From: Bdellovibrionales bacterium
GTDB lineage: Bacteria; Bdellovibrionota; Bdellovibrionia; Bdellovibrionales; JAMPXM01
Assembly: GCA_016713885.1 (NCBI GenBank)
Contig: JADJOF010000001.1
Location: 186,001-250,000, forward strand
Direction of reading: 5' to 3'
Length of the DNA: 64,000 nt
Shown here: positions 1-9,816 of the stretch, piece after piece
Layout: each line of letters opens with the position of its first letter
How positions within the stretch are numbered: the first letter of the stretch is position 1
Translations under genes and position numbers: made by a program
The notes under the pieces: model-generated
Seen by the model: only the letters and a program-made list of their open reading frames with translations
The model's database searches: none
What the model was told of the DNA's origin: nothing

Positions 1-829
1 TATCGACTTCAAAGGCTTTTTGACCGACAAAGAGCTTGAGAATAACGCCGCTGAAGACCACGAACTCGAACTGGGATCGAACATGTTCATCCCTGGCTTC
101 GAAGATGGCGTTATCGGCATGAAAGCCGGAGCCGCTGGCGAGATCAAAATCTCGTTCCCGGCCGACTACCACGTCAACGAACTCGCTGGGCAGCCGGTTA
201 CTTTCAAAGTCACTTTGAAAAAACTCATGAAGAAAGACCTACCCGAGCTCAACGATGAGTTCGCAAAGTCGTTGGGTAAGTACGAATCGGTTGCAGACCT
301 CAAAAAGGCCATCAACGACGACCATGAAAAGCGTGAGCAGAAGCGCATCAAGGACGCATTGAAAGATCGCGTTGTGCGCGCCCTGGTTGAAAAGAACCCA
401 GTCGACGTTCCAAAGGCCCTCCTGACCGAGCAGAAGAAGTCTCTGGTGAAGGACATGGAGACTCGAATGTCACAGCAAGGAATGCCTGCTGAGCAATTCG
501 ACGAATACAAAGACAAGTGGGACAGCGATTTCAACGAAACAGCAAGTTTCATGATCCGCTCAAGCTTCCTTCTCGATAAAATCGCTTCGGACAACAATCT
601 GAAAGCCACTGACGCAGACCTCGACGCCAAGTTTGTCGAGTACGCAGCGCAGACAGGAATTGAACTTGCCCGCGTAAAAGAGTTCTACGGCGATGAGGAT
701 CGCAAGTCGCGCTTGCGGTATCAGTTGACTGAGGAGCGAGTTATCGATTGGCTCTTGTCTAAGGCTGACGTGAAAGAGGTCTCTCGTGAAGAAATCGAGA
801 AACTCGACGCGGCTGAGACGAAGAACTAG
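1..829 (+). CDS. tig: Trigger factor, C-terminal part (5' end outside window)
   Basis: Ribosome-associated chaperone and peptidyl-prolyl isomerase that binds nascent chains. The reading frame is already open at base 2, so the N-terminal ribosome-binding domain lies outside the window. The visible part starts inside the FKBP-like PPIase domain (IDFKGF, then FIPGFEDGVIGMKAG and the FPADYH motif, all typical of trigger factor) and continues into the long charged helical chaperone domain ending in EKLDAAETKN. A TTG at base 20 is internal and not a real start. The gene after it is an unrelated lipoprotein, so the usual tig-clpP-clpX order is not seen downstream. Confident family assignment. Confidence 0.95.
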   Translation, partial: IDFKGFLTDKELENNAAEDHELELGSNMFIPGFEDGVIGMKAGAAGEIKISFPADYHVNELAGQPVTFKVTLKKLMKKDLPELNDEFAKSLGKYESVADLKKAINDDHEKREQKRIKDALKDRVVRALVEKNPVDVPKALLTEQKKSLVKDMETRMSQQGMPAEQFDEYKDKWDSDFNETASFMIRSSFLLDKIASDNNLKATDADLDAKFVEYAAQTGIELARVKEFYGDEDRKSRLRYQLTEERVIDWLLSKADVKEVSREEIEKLDAAETKN

Positions 830-879
830 TTCAAAGAACTAAGTCGCCGACAAAGATCGGGCGCAAAGTAGAGGCCGCA

Positions 880-1533
880 ATGATTTCGCAGACACCATCG
901 ATGTCCTTTGCCGCCAAACTCCTTGCGCCCGTCATTCTCTCAATTGCGGTTGCCGCTTGCGCACCACTTAAAAAGAATCAGGCAAATGACGCACAGGACG
1001 ACAAGGGCCGTCCTGTGACGACATTCACAACCTGCGAACAGGGTGGGCCGATGAACGTTCTAAAACCCGACGTCGTGTTTTCAGTTGCCCCCCGAACCGA
1101 TCATTTTTGCGCCCTCATCCTCGCGATTATGCCGGAGTACCTGGGCTGGATTGAGAATGGCTCAAAGTCATTCGAGTACCGCAAGGTTCATCCGTCGGAC
1201 CACATCAGCCACATCGTGTTTTTTAATAACGGCACGAATGAACTCTACGGAATTGCTGAGGTTGTCACGACCTTGGTTGGCCCGCCTCAGCTTATAGCCG
1301 AGCAAACAGCCTCGCGCTCGGGGACAAATGTCGACGGCTTAATGGGCTATTTCGGAACACGCCCCGTGGGCTTTGCAACAGAGATCCGAAACTTTAAGAA
1401 GTTTGATAAACCCATCACGCTCGACGCGGCTCGAAATCTCGATCCTTCGTTTAAGCGACCGTTTGGTTATGTGTTTCTTGATCGGCATCCAATTCTCAAC
1501 GCTGAAATCGAGAAGCTCCATCAGGAGCCATGA
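880..1533 (+). CDS. Lipoprotein with ASCH/PUA-like domain
   Basis: 217 residues. The N-terminus is a lipoprotein signal with a hydrophobic stretch and lipobox ending VAAC (Cys27). The mature part contains a segment resembling ASCH (PUA-fold) domains: ILAIMPEYLGWIENGSKSFE followed by YRK, a strand with HIVFFNNG and a YGIAEV strand. ASCH proteins are normally cytoplasmic and linked to RNA or nucleotide binding, so a membrane-anchored, probably periplasmic form is odd. The stop codon overlaps the start of the GluQ-RS gene (ATGA, 1530-1533), so the two are translationally coupled. The domain call is from motif resemblance only; the function is unknown. Confidence 0.6.
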   Translation: MISQTPSMSFAAKLLAPVILSIAVAACAPLKKNQANDAQDDKGRPVTTFTTCEQGGPMNVLKPDVVFSVAPRTDHFCALILAIMPEYLGWIENGSKSFEYRKVHPSDHISHIVFFNNGTNELYGIAEVVTTLVGPPQLIAEQTASRSGTNVDGLMGYFGTRPVGFATEIRNFKKFDKPITLDAARNLDPSFKRPFGYVFLDRHPILNAEIEKLHQEP

Positions 1534-2396
1534 AGGGCGTTCGCTTTGCCCCGTCGCCGACGGGACGTTTTCACATCGGAAATCTTCGAACCGCGTGGAT
1601 CGCATCGCGGATCGGCCATCTCCTCGCTGAGCCGCTCATCGTTCGTGTTGAGGATATTGATTCCGCACGTTCAAGGACTGAATTCAAAACCCTGCAAATT
1701 GCTGATCTGAAGCGCGTTGGTGTCATCGCTGATGAGCTCGTCATCCAATCTGATCGGTACCCAAGACATCTCGAACTTTTTAATCGAGCCCGCAATGACG
1801 GTTTGATCTATCCGTGCGACTGCTCGCGAAAAGACGTCCTTGAGGCTCTCGCAGGCCTTCGCTCTGCGCCGCATGGCCGAGAGGCTGAATACTCTGGCCG
1901 CTGTCGCACACGTCTGCGCGGCGACATGCACCCGAGCGAAACACTGGCTTGGCGCTGGCGCTCCAAGCTTGAGGCCGATGGGCGCTTTGATGTGATTGTG
2001 GCGCGAACAAATCCAGATGGCAGTCAGTTTACACCCGGCTACCACTGGGCGTGCGCAATCGACGACGCCGACGGTGACTACCGAATTCTTGTTCGAGCCT
2101 GGGATCTCGAGGCCGCTGATTTTACTCAGCGTCAGATTCGTGAATGGGTTCGGCCAGACATCCGAACCGATGTCTTTCACACTTCGCTCGTCGTCAAAGA
2201 CGACGGGAGTCGACTCGAAAAGCGAACCAAGGGCGTGACACTCGACGAGCTCGCGGCGACTGGAGTTGCGGCGCAGAGTCTAGTTTCGCTTTTCGAACGT
2301 TCATTTCCGTTCGACGTTCGACTGCTCAATGAACTCATAAAAAGCAAAGGGGAGATCGAGAAAACGATCTCTCTCAACGCTTTGCTTGGACGCTAG
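1530..2396 (+). CDS. gluQ: Glutamyl-Q tRNA(Asp) synthetase
   Basis: 288 residues, the usual length for GluQ-RS, a truncated GluRS paralogue without the anticodon-binding domain that attaches glutamate to queuosine in tRNA(Asp). Visible motifs: RFAPSPTGRFHIGNLRTAW with the HIGH-type signature as HIGN; a zinc-binding pattern with Cys-x-Cys (PCDCSRKDV) and a later Tyr-x3-Cys (EYSGRC); and a KMSKS-type loop SRLEKRTKG. The start overlaps the stop of the ASCH lipoprotein gene (ATGA). It converges on the 2408-3385 gene with only 11 bases between, and no clear terminator is visible there. Confidence 0.93.
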   Translation: MKGVRFAPSPTGRFHIGNLRTAWIASRIGHLLAEPLIVRVEDIDSARSRTEFKTLQIADLKRVGVIADELVIQSDRYPRHLELFNRARNDGLIYPCDCSRKDVLEALAGLRSAPHGREAEYSGRCRTRLRGDMHPSETLAWRWRSKLEADGRFDVIVARTNPDGSQFTPGYHWACAIDDADGDYRILVRAWDLEAADFTQRQIREWVRPDIRTDVFHTSLVVKDDGSRLEKRTKGVTLDELAATGVAAQSLVSLFERSFPFDVRLLNELIKSKGEIEKTISLNALLGR

Positions 2397-2407
2397 CCGC
2401 TTCGGTT

Positions 2408-3385
2408 TTAGTCGCGCGCCAACCACTCGTGAAGCGGCGTGCGTGTCGCGACAACCTGGTTGTTCTCTCCACCTTTTGGATCCGGAATCAGCGAATACAC
2501 CGGCATACCCTTAAGCTGGCCCCACTTGTTGTTCTCAATAAAGTTTTTCACTTTGGTCGGATCCGCTTCGAATTGTCCGAGTTGAGTGATCGCCATCAAG
2601 TTCGCTTTGCGTGCCTGTCTCCAGACCATCGCTTTCGCCACTGGGTTGCTCTCAAGCTCCAGTCGGTCCGCCATCTGCTGAAGAATACGCGCGCCCTCAT
2701 AGTGTTTAAGCCAAAGTGGGTTAACGAAGCTCGAGCACGCACCGGCGCAAGACTCCTCGGTCAAAGTGTTCTTGGTGTAGTCAAAATCGGGATTGATCAC
2801 TTCTCCAACATCGGGGCCATTGCGCACTTTCTCTTTCGCGACGATCTCGCCATTACCTCGAGCCTCAATAAATTTAACAATCGCCTTCATTTCCCCATCG
2901 GTAACAAAGAATGTTGCTTCTGTGTGGGGAACAATCATTCGTATCGTCTCTAGATTGAGATGCGATCCATCGGACTGGATGTCCATATAGCCATATAGCC
3001 GATTGCCAACTCGGAGGGTCGCACTGTGAAAGTTGTTGCGGCTGGGCAGACCTTCCACGGCAAAACCGATTGTGTTTTTTCCTGCCGTTCGCAACCAATC
3101 AGCGACCTTTCCCTCCGGTACCGCCGACGCGATAAATTCACCAGACGTGGGATATGGCCCTGGGTTTGAGTTTTCTTTGAGTTTCCATTGGACGGCGTAG
3201 GATGTGTCGGCGACACCGGCGCGCTCAAGCAACGCGGCAAACGCTCGACGACCCTCATGGCCAACTCGATTCTCCAGCGACGCCTGCGGCTGAAAAAGAT
3301 CACGGCATGCTCCGCCCGAAGCGGCCTGTCCGATCGAAGCAATTGTCGAGATACACGCTACTAAAACGAGTAGGATGCGATTCAT
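2408..3385 (-). CDS. Secreted protein of unknown function, paralogue of the adjacent 3385-4395 gene
   Basis: 325 residues with a cleavable signal peptide (MNRILLVLVACISTIASIGQ, then AASGG). I do not recognise a named family. It aligns by eye with its neighbour over nearly the whole length: both have CRDLF near the mature N-terminus, a GKNTIG motif, a GE-INPDFD motif, an ESCAGAC motif followed by N-P-x-W-L-K-H-Y, and a P-D-P...T-R-T-P-L C-terminus. The paired cysteines in ESCAGAC are the most conserved feature and may be catalytic or disulphide-forming; that is a guess. Ribosome-binding sequence CTGGAG precedes the ATG, which overlaps the previous stop by one base (TAATG). Confidence 0.8.
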   Translation of the reverse strand: MNRILLVLVACISTIASIGQAASGGACRDLFQPQASLENRVGHEGRRAFAALLERAGVADTSYAVQWKLKENSNPGPYPTSGEFIASAVPEGKVADWLRTAGKNTIGFAVEGLPSRNNFHSATLRVGNRLYGYMDIQSDGSHLNLETIRMIVPHTEATFFVTDGEMKAIVKFIEARGNGEIVAKEKVRNGPDVGEVINPDFDYTKNTLTEESCAGACSSFVNPLWLKHYEGARILQQMADRLELESNPVAKAMVWRQARKANLMAITQLGQFEADPTKVKNFIENNKWGQLKGMPVYSLIPDPKGGENNQVVATRTPLHEWLARD

Positions 3386-4395
3386 TATTCTGCTCCAGGT
3401 TCACTGAGCCAAGTCTTCAGAGGGGTTCGCGTCGATCGGATGGTCGTCGTCAAACCTGACTGTGGGTCGGGGATGTACCCATATGCCGGCATTCCGCGCA
3501 GTTTGAACCAGGCATTACTCGCAATGAAGTTCGTCATTAAGTCCGGCTGTGCATACAGAGTCTCACCAATATTCGCACGGTCGATTCCAAAGAGCGTGAT
3601 GCCCATCGGTCCTGGGCGGCGCACATGGCCCCAAATTGCCTGCTTCGCAACCGGTGTCGCCTTCAACTCAAGTCTTTCGGCGATACTGCGCAATACCTCT
3701 GGGGCGTCGTAGTGTTTAAGCCATTGTGGATTGAACCAGCTTGTGCAGGCGCCCGCGCAGGACTCATTTACCAGTCCCATCTTTTCAATATCAAAGTCGG
3801 GGTTAATTGTTTCGCCCTTTGCAGCGCCACCTCGAATGTTCTCTTTGGCCACGATCTCATCCTTCTGACGAGCGGCGACAAATGCCTCAACCGCCTTCAT
3901 TTCTTCTGGCGTTACCGAAATGGTAAGTTCGGTGAGCTCACGACGTGGATGCGCCACTGAGTAGAATGGTTCGTAGACCTCTTTGCGGCCAATCGTGGGC
4001 TGATGAATGTCGGAATATCGATAAAGACGCTCACCAATGCGAAGACCCGCCGTTCCGGGGTTGGATTCCGGCAGTCCCTTCACCATAAGCCCGATCGTGT
4101 TTTTACCGACCGCATCCATCCACTCGCCGGCCCGACGCCAAGGAACGCCGCTGACAACAAATTCGCCAGACTCTGGAAATGGCCCGCGGGCCGATTCTTT
4201 AATGGCCGTCCAACTGACCACATAGGCCGTTGAGTCAACGCCGGCCTGTACCAGTTTTGATACATACTCACGCTTCGACATTGGCACAGCGTGCGGAACG
4301 GAAGAAAAAAGGTCGCGACAATCGCGCTGAGCCCAAGCGGCATTGCCGAGCGAAAGAGTCGTAACTGCCGCTAGTGATAGAAATATCTGTTTCAT
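3385..4395 (-). CDS. Secreted protein of unknown function, paralogue of the 2408-3385 gene
   Basis: 336 residues from the ATG at 4395, which is preceded by a strong GGAGGGAG ribosome-binding site and starts a clear signal peptide (MKQIFLSLAAVTTLSLGNAA, cleavage near AWA-QR). The open frame continues 54 codons upstream, but that part overlaps the preceding gene and has no signal-peptide character. The protein shares CRDLF, GKNTIG, ETINPDFD, ESCAGAC and a terminal TRTPLKTWL region with the next gene, so the pair arose by tandem duplication. It is the middle gene of a three-gene minus-strand operon of exported proteins. Confidence 0.8.
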   Translation of the reverse strand: MKQIFLSLAAVTTLSLGNAAWAQRDCRDLFSSVPHAVPMSKREYVSKLVQAGVDSTAYVVSWTAIKESARGPFPESGEFVVSGVPWRRAGEWMDAVGKNTIGLMVKGLPESNPGTAGLRIGERLYRYSDIHQPTIGRKEVYEPFYSVAHPRRELTELTISVTPEEMKAVEAFVAARQKDEIVAKENIRGGAAKGETINPDFDIEKMGLVNESCAGACTSWFNPQWLKHYDAPEVLRSIAERLELKATPVAKQAIWGHVRRPGPMGITLFGIDRANIGETLYAQPDLMTNFIASNAWFKLRGMPAYGYIPDPQSGLTTTIRSTRTPLKTWLSEPGAE

Positions 4396-4396
4396 C

Positions 4397-6405
4397 TTAC
4401 GCTCCCTCCGCAACAAACAGAGCTTCACAGCGAACAGCGCCACGGCCACCGCGGCCCGATGCACCGTCCGCGCGAACTCGTCGCGCGAACTCTGACAGTC
4501 GACGATGAGCGCGAGCGCCTTCTGCCGTTGACGAAGATTCCACCATCGCGAAGCCAATAACAGGATCTGGGTTTGCTGCCGTCGGTTTAGCTGTACGCGC
4601 CTCGATCATCAGCGAACCATCGCCAACGCTGTGTAGGATAAAGTACGCGCTGCTCGATACCGAGCGACGCAGAGCCGACACGCGACCTGCTTCGCGAAGG
4701 CGCGACCATTCTTGGCGAAGGACCGCCTGCAAGTTGGCGTCACCCTTCTGGCTCAAATTGTCCGACGACAGCGCGAGTTTTGTTCGCCACTCACCAAGAA
4801 CTTTGTTGAGTCCCTTGTCCTGACCAAAACCATAGTCGGCGTCGGCAAGCTTGATGCCTGTGATCTTCTCAGCTTCTTCAGCTGCAATGTTGTCAAAAAG
4901 TCTTTGAATGCCATCCTTGTTCATTTGCGATTGCGGCTCAAGCTCATTGATCGCTCGCAACAAGTACGCGGCCAGAGTTTCGAATCCGCTCACGTTGCGG
5001 ATCAACTTATAGTACCAGCTCCCCAAGAAGGCGACGCCCTCGGCTCCAGTGCCAATCGCATTCGAGTATTTTCCCCAGGTGAATGGCTCGTCGAACTTTG
5101 CAAATGTATCGAGCTTCCGACCTTGGCGCAGAGCCAGCTCGGTATCGAAGCGAAATCCATCGTTATCCTTAAACATGACTTCACCGGTCGGGAGCCAACC
5201 GCCACGAACCTTCTTCATTTTATAATAGAAGTTCTGAGTGTGAAGCTCACCTGGCAGTCCTTCAATCATACCCATTGAAAGGTAACTGCGAAGCAACGGA
5301 CGAATGATCCGATCCTGTACAAACTTCGTCGGAGTTTCTCCTGCAACCTCGGCCATCTCTTTGATGTTGAACCCAGGAACGGCATCAGCACCGGTGTTTT
5401 GCAGGATGAACGCCGGAATCCACTTGGTGTTGACCTTGGGGTGAAGCAGTTCTTTTGCGACTTCTCGATGAATCGTCGAAGAGATCTTTCCTGGAGGCTG
5501 AAGTGACGCAGGCTCAAGCATGAACTGAAGCCCGTATTCGGCAAGTTTATCCGCAGGCACGTTTTGGATCGCCTCACTCATGATGATCGCCCGACGAGCT
5601 TTCTTATCGGTATTGATGCGAACTGATCCATCGATCTCTTTGTGGATTGAAACTTTGATCCAATGCACATCGGTCGGACGATCGGGATCGATTGCAATCA
5701 GCGAGCGAGGGCTCGACGTCGTGATCGCCTCGTAGTGATAGACAATGCCGTAGCGTTCAATCAGATCGGCATAGGCGCTGACATAGTTCGGGTGGATGAA
5801 AAAGCGGACATAGCTCTTTCCGCCTTTCTTAAAACGGATCAGGTCTTTTGTTTCAGGCGTCGCGTAGTCCGAAACATGCGCGAACTGCATGTCTCCCTCG
5901 GGGATTGGGATGAACGGTAGTTTAAATGTCGTAAATGCGTTTGGCGCGAAATCTCCAAGTGACTTTAGATCATTTGAAAGTTGAGCGTGCAGGTTGGCCT
6001 CTTTCTCAAGACGCATCAACTCCGCAAAGGCCGGCGGAAGTTTCGACATGAGATTGGTACGGTCCGCGATATCCCGAGAAAGAACCGTGTCCTGCGCACT
6101 GATCGGTCCCGACAAGATCTTCTGCGATCCAATCTGACCAATGGCTCGCGGCAATTCGCGAGTTTTGAAGTACTTAATTTCAATTTCACGCTCTGGAGGC
6201 GTGTCCATGCCATCCGGCAGGAGCCAACGCAACCCCGCGCGATCCACGACAAGATGCATTCCGGCGGAACTTCAATCGCTCCCGCCTTTGTGACTTGGCG
6301 CGGTTCCAGGTTTTCAATACTCCTCGCCGGAGCCGCAAAGCTCAGTCCAAGGGCTACGCTAATGGCCGCAAGGCCCCACACAAAATGAGATCGTTTTTTA
6401 AACAT
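4397..6405 (-). CDS. Secreted protein with weak IucA/IucC-like features (frameshifted)
   Basis: First gene of the three-gene secreted operon. The signal peptide (start ATG 6405, MFKKRSHFVWGLAAISVALG) and about 50 residues lie in one frame; the remaining ~620 residues lie in another. The frames join at 6259-6262 if one base is added to a short T or C run (EVPPE then MHLVVDRAG), giving ~668 residues. Segments such as KVSIHKEIDGSVRINTDKKA and ELHTQNFYYK followed by FKDNDGFRFD recall the ATP/substrate-binding core of IucA/IucC siderophore synthetases (HxQN plus an R/KD-D-G strand). A secreted version would be very unusual, so I treat this as a fold hint only. Confidence 0.6.
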
Positions 6406-6613
6406 CCTGAGCCCCTCTCGTGGTGCGAGAGCTGATTTCACGGTATTTCATAGTCACAGTTTTAATTCATAACGCATCGCATCTCAACATCTATAAGTTA
6501 CTGAATTTATTGGATAACAGTCGTGAAAATATGACATGCCACAGTCGCAAGCCCGACACACACTTTACGATAGGATTGGACAGGCGGAGACTGATGCCAA
6601 CCGGAGGAAAACC

Positions 6614-7207
6614 ATGTGGAAACCAACTGTTATGGCCCTAGCGCTGACTCTCACTTCGCTGTCCGCTCGCACCCAAGGCCAAGCCGGCCTCGGACGGTTT
6701 GAGGGCGGAAACGACTTTCAGTATTTCGGCGCTGTCGGCAATGTTTCGGTCCAATGTTTCCCGACCGGAGGCGCGCCCACCGGCCCGACATCGGCCTACT
6801 ACCGTTGCGACGGCTACTCGTTCTCGCCCGGTGAAGAGGCCCGATTTGTAGGTCCTGTCGCCGACGCCGACGAAGTCGCCCTTGTCGCCACTCACGCCGA
6901 CCGCTCCACGCGCTCCAAATCGGGAAGTTACGATGGACGCAAAGGTCAGAGCGACGACCGATTTAATCTGTGGATCATCTCGGTCTTTCAGCGGCCACTT
7001 TTAAAAATGGGCGCTAACACCGTCGAATGGACTCTCAAACGAAAAGGCAAGAGCGTCACCAAAGGAAGTTTCATAGCAAACGTGAAAGACAATGGTGACC
7101 TTCAGTGCCCGAACGCATCCGAGACTTCGTGGGATATGAATGACTGCATGTCATCGTCGCGGGTATGCAGCAACTACTTCACTCGCTACGGACACCTTTG
7201 CCAGTAG
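6614..7207 (+). CDS. Secreted protein of unknown function
   Basis: 197 residues from the ATG at 6614, chosen because GGAGG lies just upstream and because a signal peptide starts here (MWKPTVMALALTLTSLSART, then QGQA). The open frame could extend to 6536 without any ribosome-binding site. The mature protein is rich in Gly, Ser and charged residues, contains several cysteines (CFPTGG, YRCDGY, CPNAS, NDCMSSSRVCSNY) likely to form disulphides, and reads as a small beta-rich extracytoplasmic domain. It is a single gene, divergent from the IucA/C-like operon and convergent with ctpA. No family recognised. Confidence 0.75.
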   Translation: MWKPTVMALALTLTSLSARTQGQAGLGRFEGGNDFQYFGAVGNVSVQCFPTGGAPTGPTSAYYRCDGYSFSPGEEARFVGPVADADEVALVATHADRSTRSKSGSYDGRKGQSDDRFNLWIISVFQRPLLKMGANTVEWTLKRKGKSVTKGSFIANVKDNGDLQCPNASETSWDMNDCMSSSRVCSNYFTRYGHLCQ

Positions 7208-7227
7208 CGACTGTTTGATGATTTGGT

Positions 7228-8626
7228 CTACTCTTTCGCAGCCGGTGGCTTTGCTGCCGGTACGTCGAATTTTTCCATGACCTTCCAGGCACGAATATAG
7301 TTAAACGCTTGGAGAACTTGAAAGTCGTCCTGCAAGAGCTTGTCGCGCGGAGATAGATTCGACTTCTTGCTCGCATCCTGTTTGAACCAGTAGCTCATCG
7401 AAGACGCATCTTGATCCTTCGCCTTTTCTTTCTCTTTATCGCCTAGCAAATGGCCACCCAAATCCTGTTCGCGGCGGACGTCTTTGCGAATGATGGCTTT
7501 CTTAAACTGCTCGGGATCAACATCCTCAACGGCAACGTCCGGCTTAATGCCTTCGGCCTGAATCGAACGGCCACTCGGAGTATAATATCGTGCAACTGTC
7601 AGTTTGAGTGCCGAACCATCGCCAAGCTTCACAACCGACTGCACGCTTCCCTTTACCAAACGTCTGCTGTCCCATGACCAACGCGCGCTTATTATCCTGT
7701 AACGCTCCCGAAAGAATCTCAGATGCACTAGCAGAAAACTCGTTCACCAAGGCAATCACGGGAAAGCCGGTGTACGTTCCTTCCTTCTTCGCGTAGATGA
7801 CTTCTTTCTCCTTTTTATTTCTTCCTATTGTGCTGACGATGATTCCGTCCTCAAGCAAAAGGTCGCTGATCTTAACAGCCTGATCCAGCAGTCCTCCGGG
7901 ATTGCGACGCAAGTCGACAATCAAACCCTTTAAACCCTTCGGACGTTTCAGCGCCTCTTTCAGCGCCTTCTCGAAATCCGGAGCCGAGTTCTCAATAAAG
8001 CTCGTGAGCCGGATATAGAGGTAACCGTCGTCGAGATCAGTCACCTTTACTGATTTGAGCTTTACCGTACCTCGTGCGACCGCAAACTCTTTCGGCTTCT
8101 CAAATCCGTCGCGATAGATGCCAAGACGAACCTTCTGGCCCTTCTTGCCCCGCATTTTCTGAGCCGCCTCAGCCAAACTCAAACCCTTTGTCGACTCACC
8201 GTTGATCTCAACGATCTTGTCGCCAGCTTGAATTCCCGCTTCCCAGGCCGGCGTATCCTCGATCGGAGAAATGACGGTCAGAATATCGTTCTGGAGGGTG
8301 ATCTCAATTCCAAGACCGCCAAATTCGCCACTCGTTTCACTTTCAAATTCTTTGTAAACCTCTGGCGGCAAAAAGTTGGTGTGTGGATCAAGCTCTTGCA
8401 GCATTCCTTTTACGCCGCCGTAGATCAGTTTTTTAATATCCACTTCTTCAACGTAGTACTGCTGAACAAGATTGAGAACCTTTGTGAAAATTTGAAGGTC
8501 TGAATAGCGTTCCTTTGCGTAGGCGAGCGTTACTCCTGAACTTAGCGATCCGAGGACAAAGCCACCGAGCCCCACAAAAAGCAAAAACGAAAAGGGCGCT
8601 AGAAATCGAAACTTCGGTTTGTTCAT
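7228..8626 (-). CDS. ctpA: S41 carboxyl-terminal processing protease (frameshifted)
   Basis: Periplasmic serine/lysine protease with an N-terminal membrane anchor (MNKPKFRFLAPFSFLLF), a PDZ domain (GIQAGDKIVEINGEST region) and the S41 catalytic core with SASASE (Ser) and TFGKG (Lys). The coding frame is broken at the CCC run 7649-7651. Removing one base joins QQTFGKG to SVQSVVKLGDGSALKLT exactly as in other CtpA/Prc proteins, giving about 465 residues. The start at 8626 lies 3 bases after the envC stop, so it is the last gene of ftsE-ftsX-envC-ctpA. Members of this family commonly process cell-wall hydrolases or their regulators, which fits the neighbours. Confidence 0.9.
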
Positions 8627-8628
8627 TG

Positions 8629-9816
8629 TCACTCCATGACCACTTGTTGCTTCTTCATATTGTCTTCTGCTTCGAGAGCCGAGGTCAAAAGCCGGGGCGC
8701 GACCTTGATCCAAGCGGCAGGGTCTTCTGGTTCAGAAAAATGTCGAATTTCAAAATAAAGCTCGTCGCGGACTCGACCTATGACTTGCTCTCGAGACACG
8801 CGATCACCAATGCGCACCGATGCTTCAATGTCCCCACAATAGACGCTGTAGTAGTGATCGCGATGATCGACGATAACCGCTTCGTCATATCCCGGAAGCG
8901 CTCCACGAAAAACAACTTGTCCCTCGTCGATTGCAAATACAGGCTGTGATGCCGCAGCCTGTTCACCGCGAATACGCCAACCCTTGTGGCTCATCCGAAA
9001 TCGATACTTCGGATCGACAAATAGACCAAACCCACGCGTTAAGACCCCGCCAACCATCGGTGCAGCAAGGTGGCCCTTTCGCTCGAAGAGCGATGGCTTC
9101 AAAAGTTCCGCGAGCTCATTGTCAGCTGAAGAGATCGCCGCCTTCGACCGAAGCTTCTTCATTTCACTCAATTTTTGTTGAGTCTTGGCCTCCACCGTAG
9201 CAGCCAGCGTGGTCTTTGCTTTGTGTTCGACGGCAAGCAGAGCCTCTTGTTTTTGAATGCGTTTTTCAACAACAAGGAGGCGCTCAACCTGAGCCTTTAG
9301 TTTTTTTCTCTGAACAGCAAGACTCTTGATGTTGATTCGATAAGAGCGAATTGTCTGATAGTCGTAGTCCGACACAATTCGCAGACTCCGCATCGTCGAA
9401 TCCAGTTCGTATGCACTCTTCTGCGAGAAAACTGCACCCAAGTAACCTTCGCCTGAGAGCTTGTACATCGCCCTCAGACGCTTTCGCAGCAGGGTTCTTT
9501 GCTTTGCAATTTGTGTCTCAAGACTACCGATTGCTGAGGCGACGTTTTTTACCGATTCTTGCGCCTGAAAAAGCTCGTCTGTGAGCTGTCCTTTGCGCGA
9601 AGAGATTCGCTTCATCCGTTGATTGATCGCATAGAGCGACCCCAAAAGACGACGCCGTTCAGTTTCGCCTTCGGCAATATTCTCTTTGGTCTGCTTCAAC
9701 TGATCGATGAGTTCCGTCTCAACCGGCTCCGACGCCTGTGCCTGCGCCGAGGCGTGCGAACCGCACAAGCCGGAAGAGAGCACCAGCATCAAGACAATCG
9801 CTCGACCAAGATTCAC
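8629..9816 (-). CDS. envC: EnvC-like murein hydrolase activator (degenerate LytM/M23)
   Basis: About 395 residues: signal peptide, two long coiled-coil segments (ELIDQLKQTKENIAEGETER onward; LEKRIQ/KTTLAATVEAKTQQ), then a C-terminal LytM domain. The LytM domain lacks zinc ligands: the usual YAHL histidine is replaced in YYSVYCGD, and the final H-x-E-I-R is LYFEIR. This is the pattern of EnvC, which activates amidases instead of cutting peptidoglycan. I chose the GTG at 9816 because it overlaps the ftsX stop (GTGA); an ATG at 9849 is in frame but would overlap ftsX by 37 bases. FtsEX is known to recruit and gate EnvC across the inner membrane, and all three genes are adjacent here. Confidence 0.88.
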   Translation of the reverse strand: MNLGRAIVLMLVLSSGLCGSHASAQAQASEPVETELIDQLKQTKENIAEGETERRRLLGSLYAINQRMKRISSRKGQLTDELFQAQESVKNVASAIGSLETQIAKQRTLLRKRLRAMYKLSGEGYLGAVFSQKSAYELDSTMRSLRIVSDYDYQTIRSYRINIKSLAVQRKKLKAQVERLLVVEKRIQKQEALLAVEHKAKTTLAATVEAKTQQKLSEMKKLRSKAAISSADNELAELLKPSLFERKGHLAAPMVGGVLTRGFGLFVDPKYRFRMSHKGWRIRGEQAAASQPVFAIDEGQVVFRGALPGYDEAVIVDHRDHYYSVYCGDIEASVRIGDRVSREQVIGRVRDELYFEIRHFSEPEDPAAWIKVAPRLLTSALEAEDNMKKQQVVME

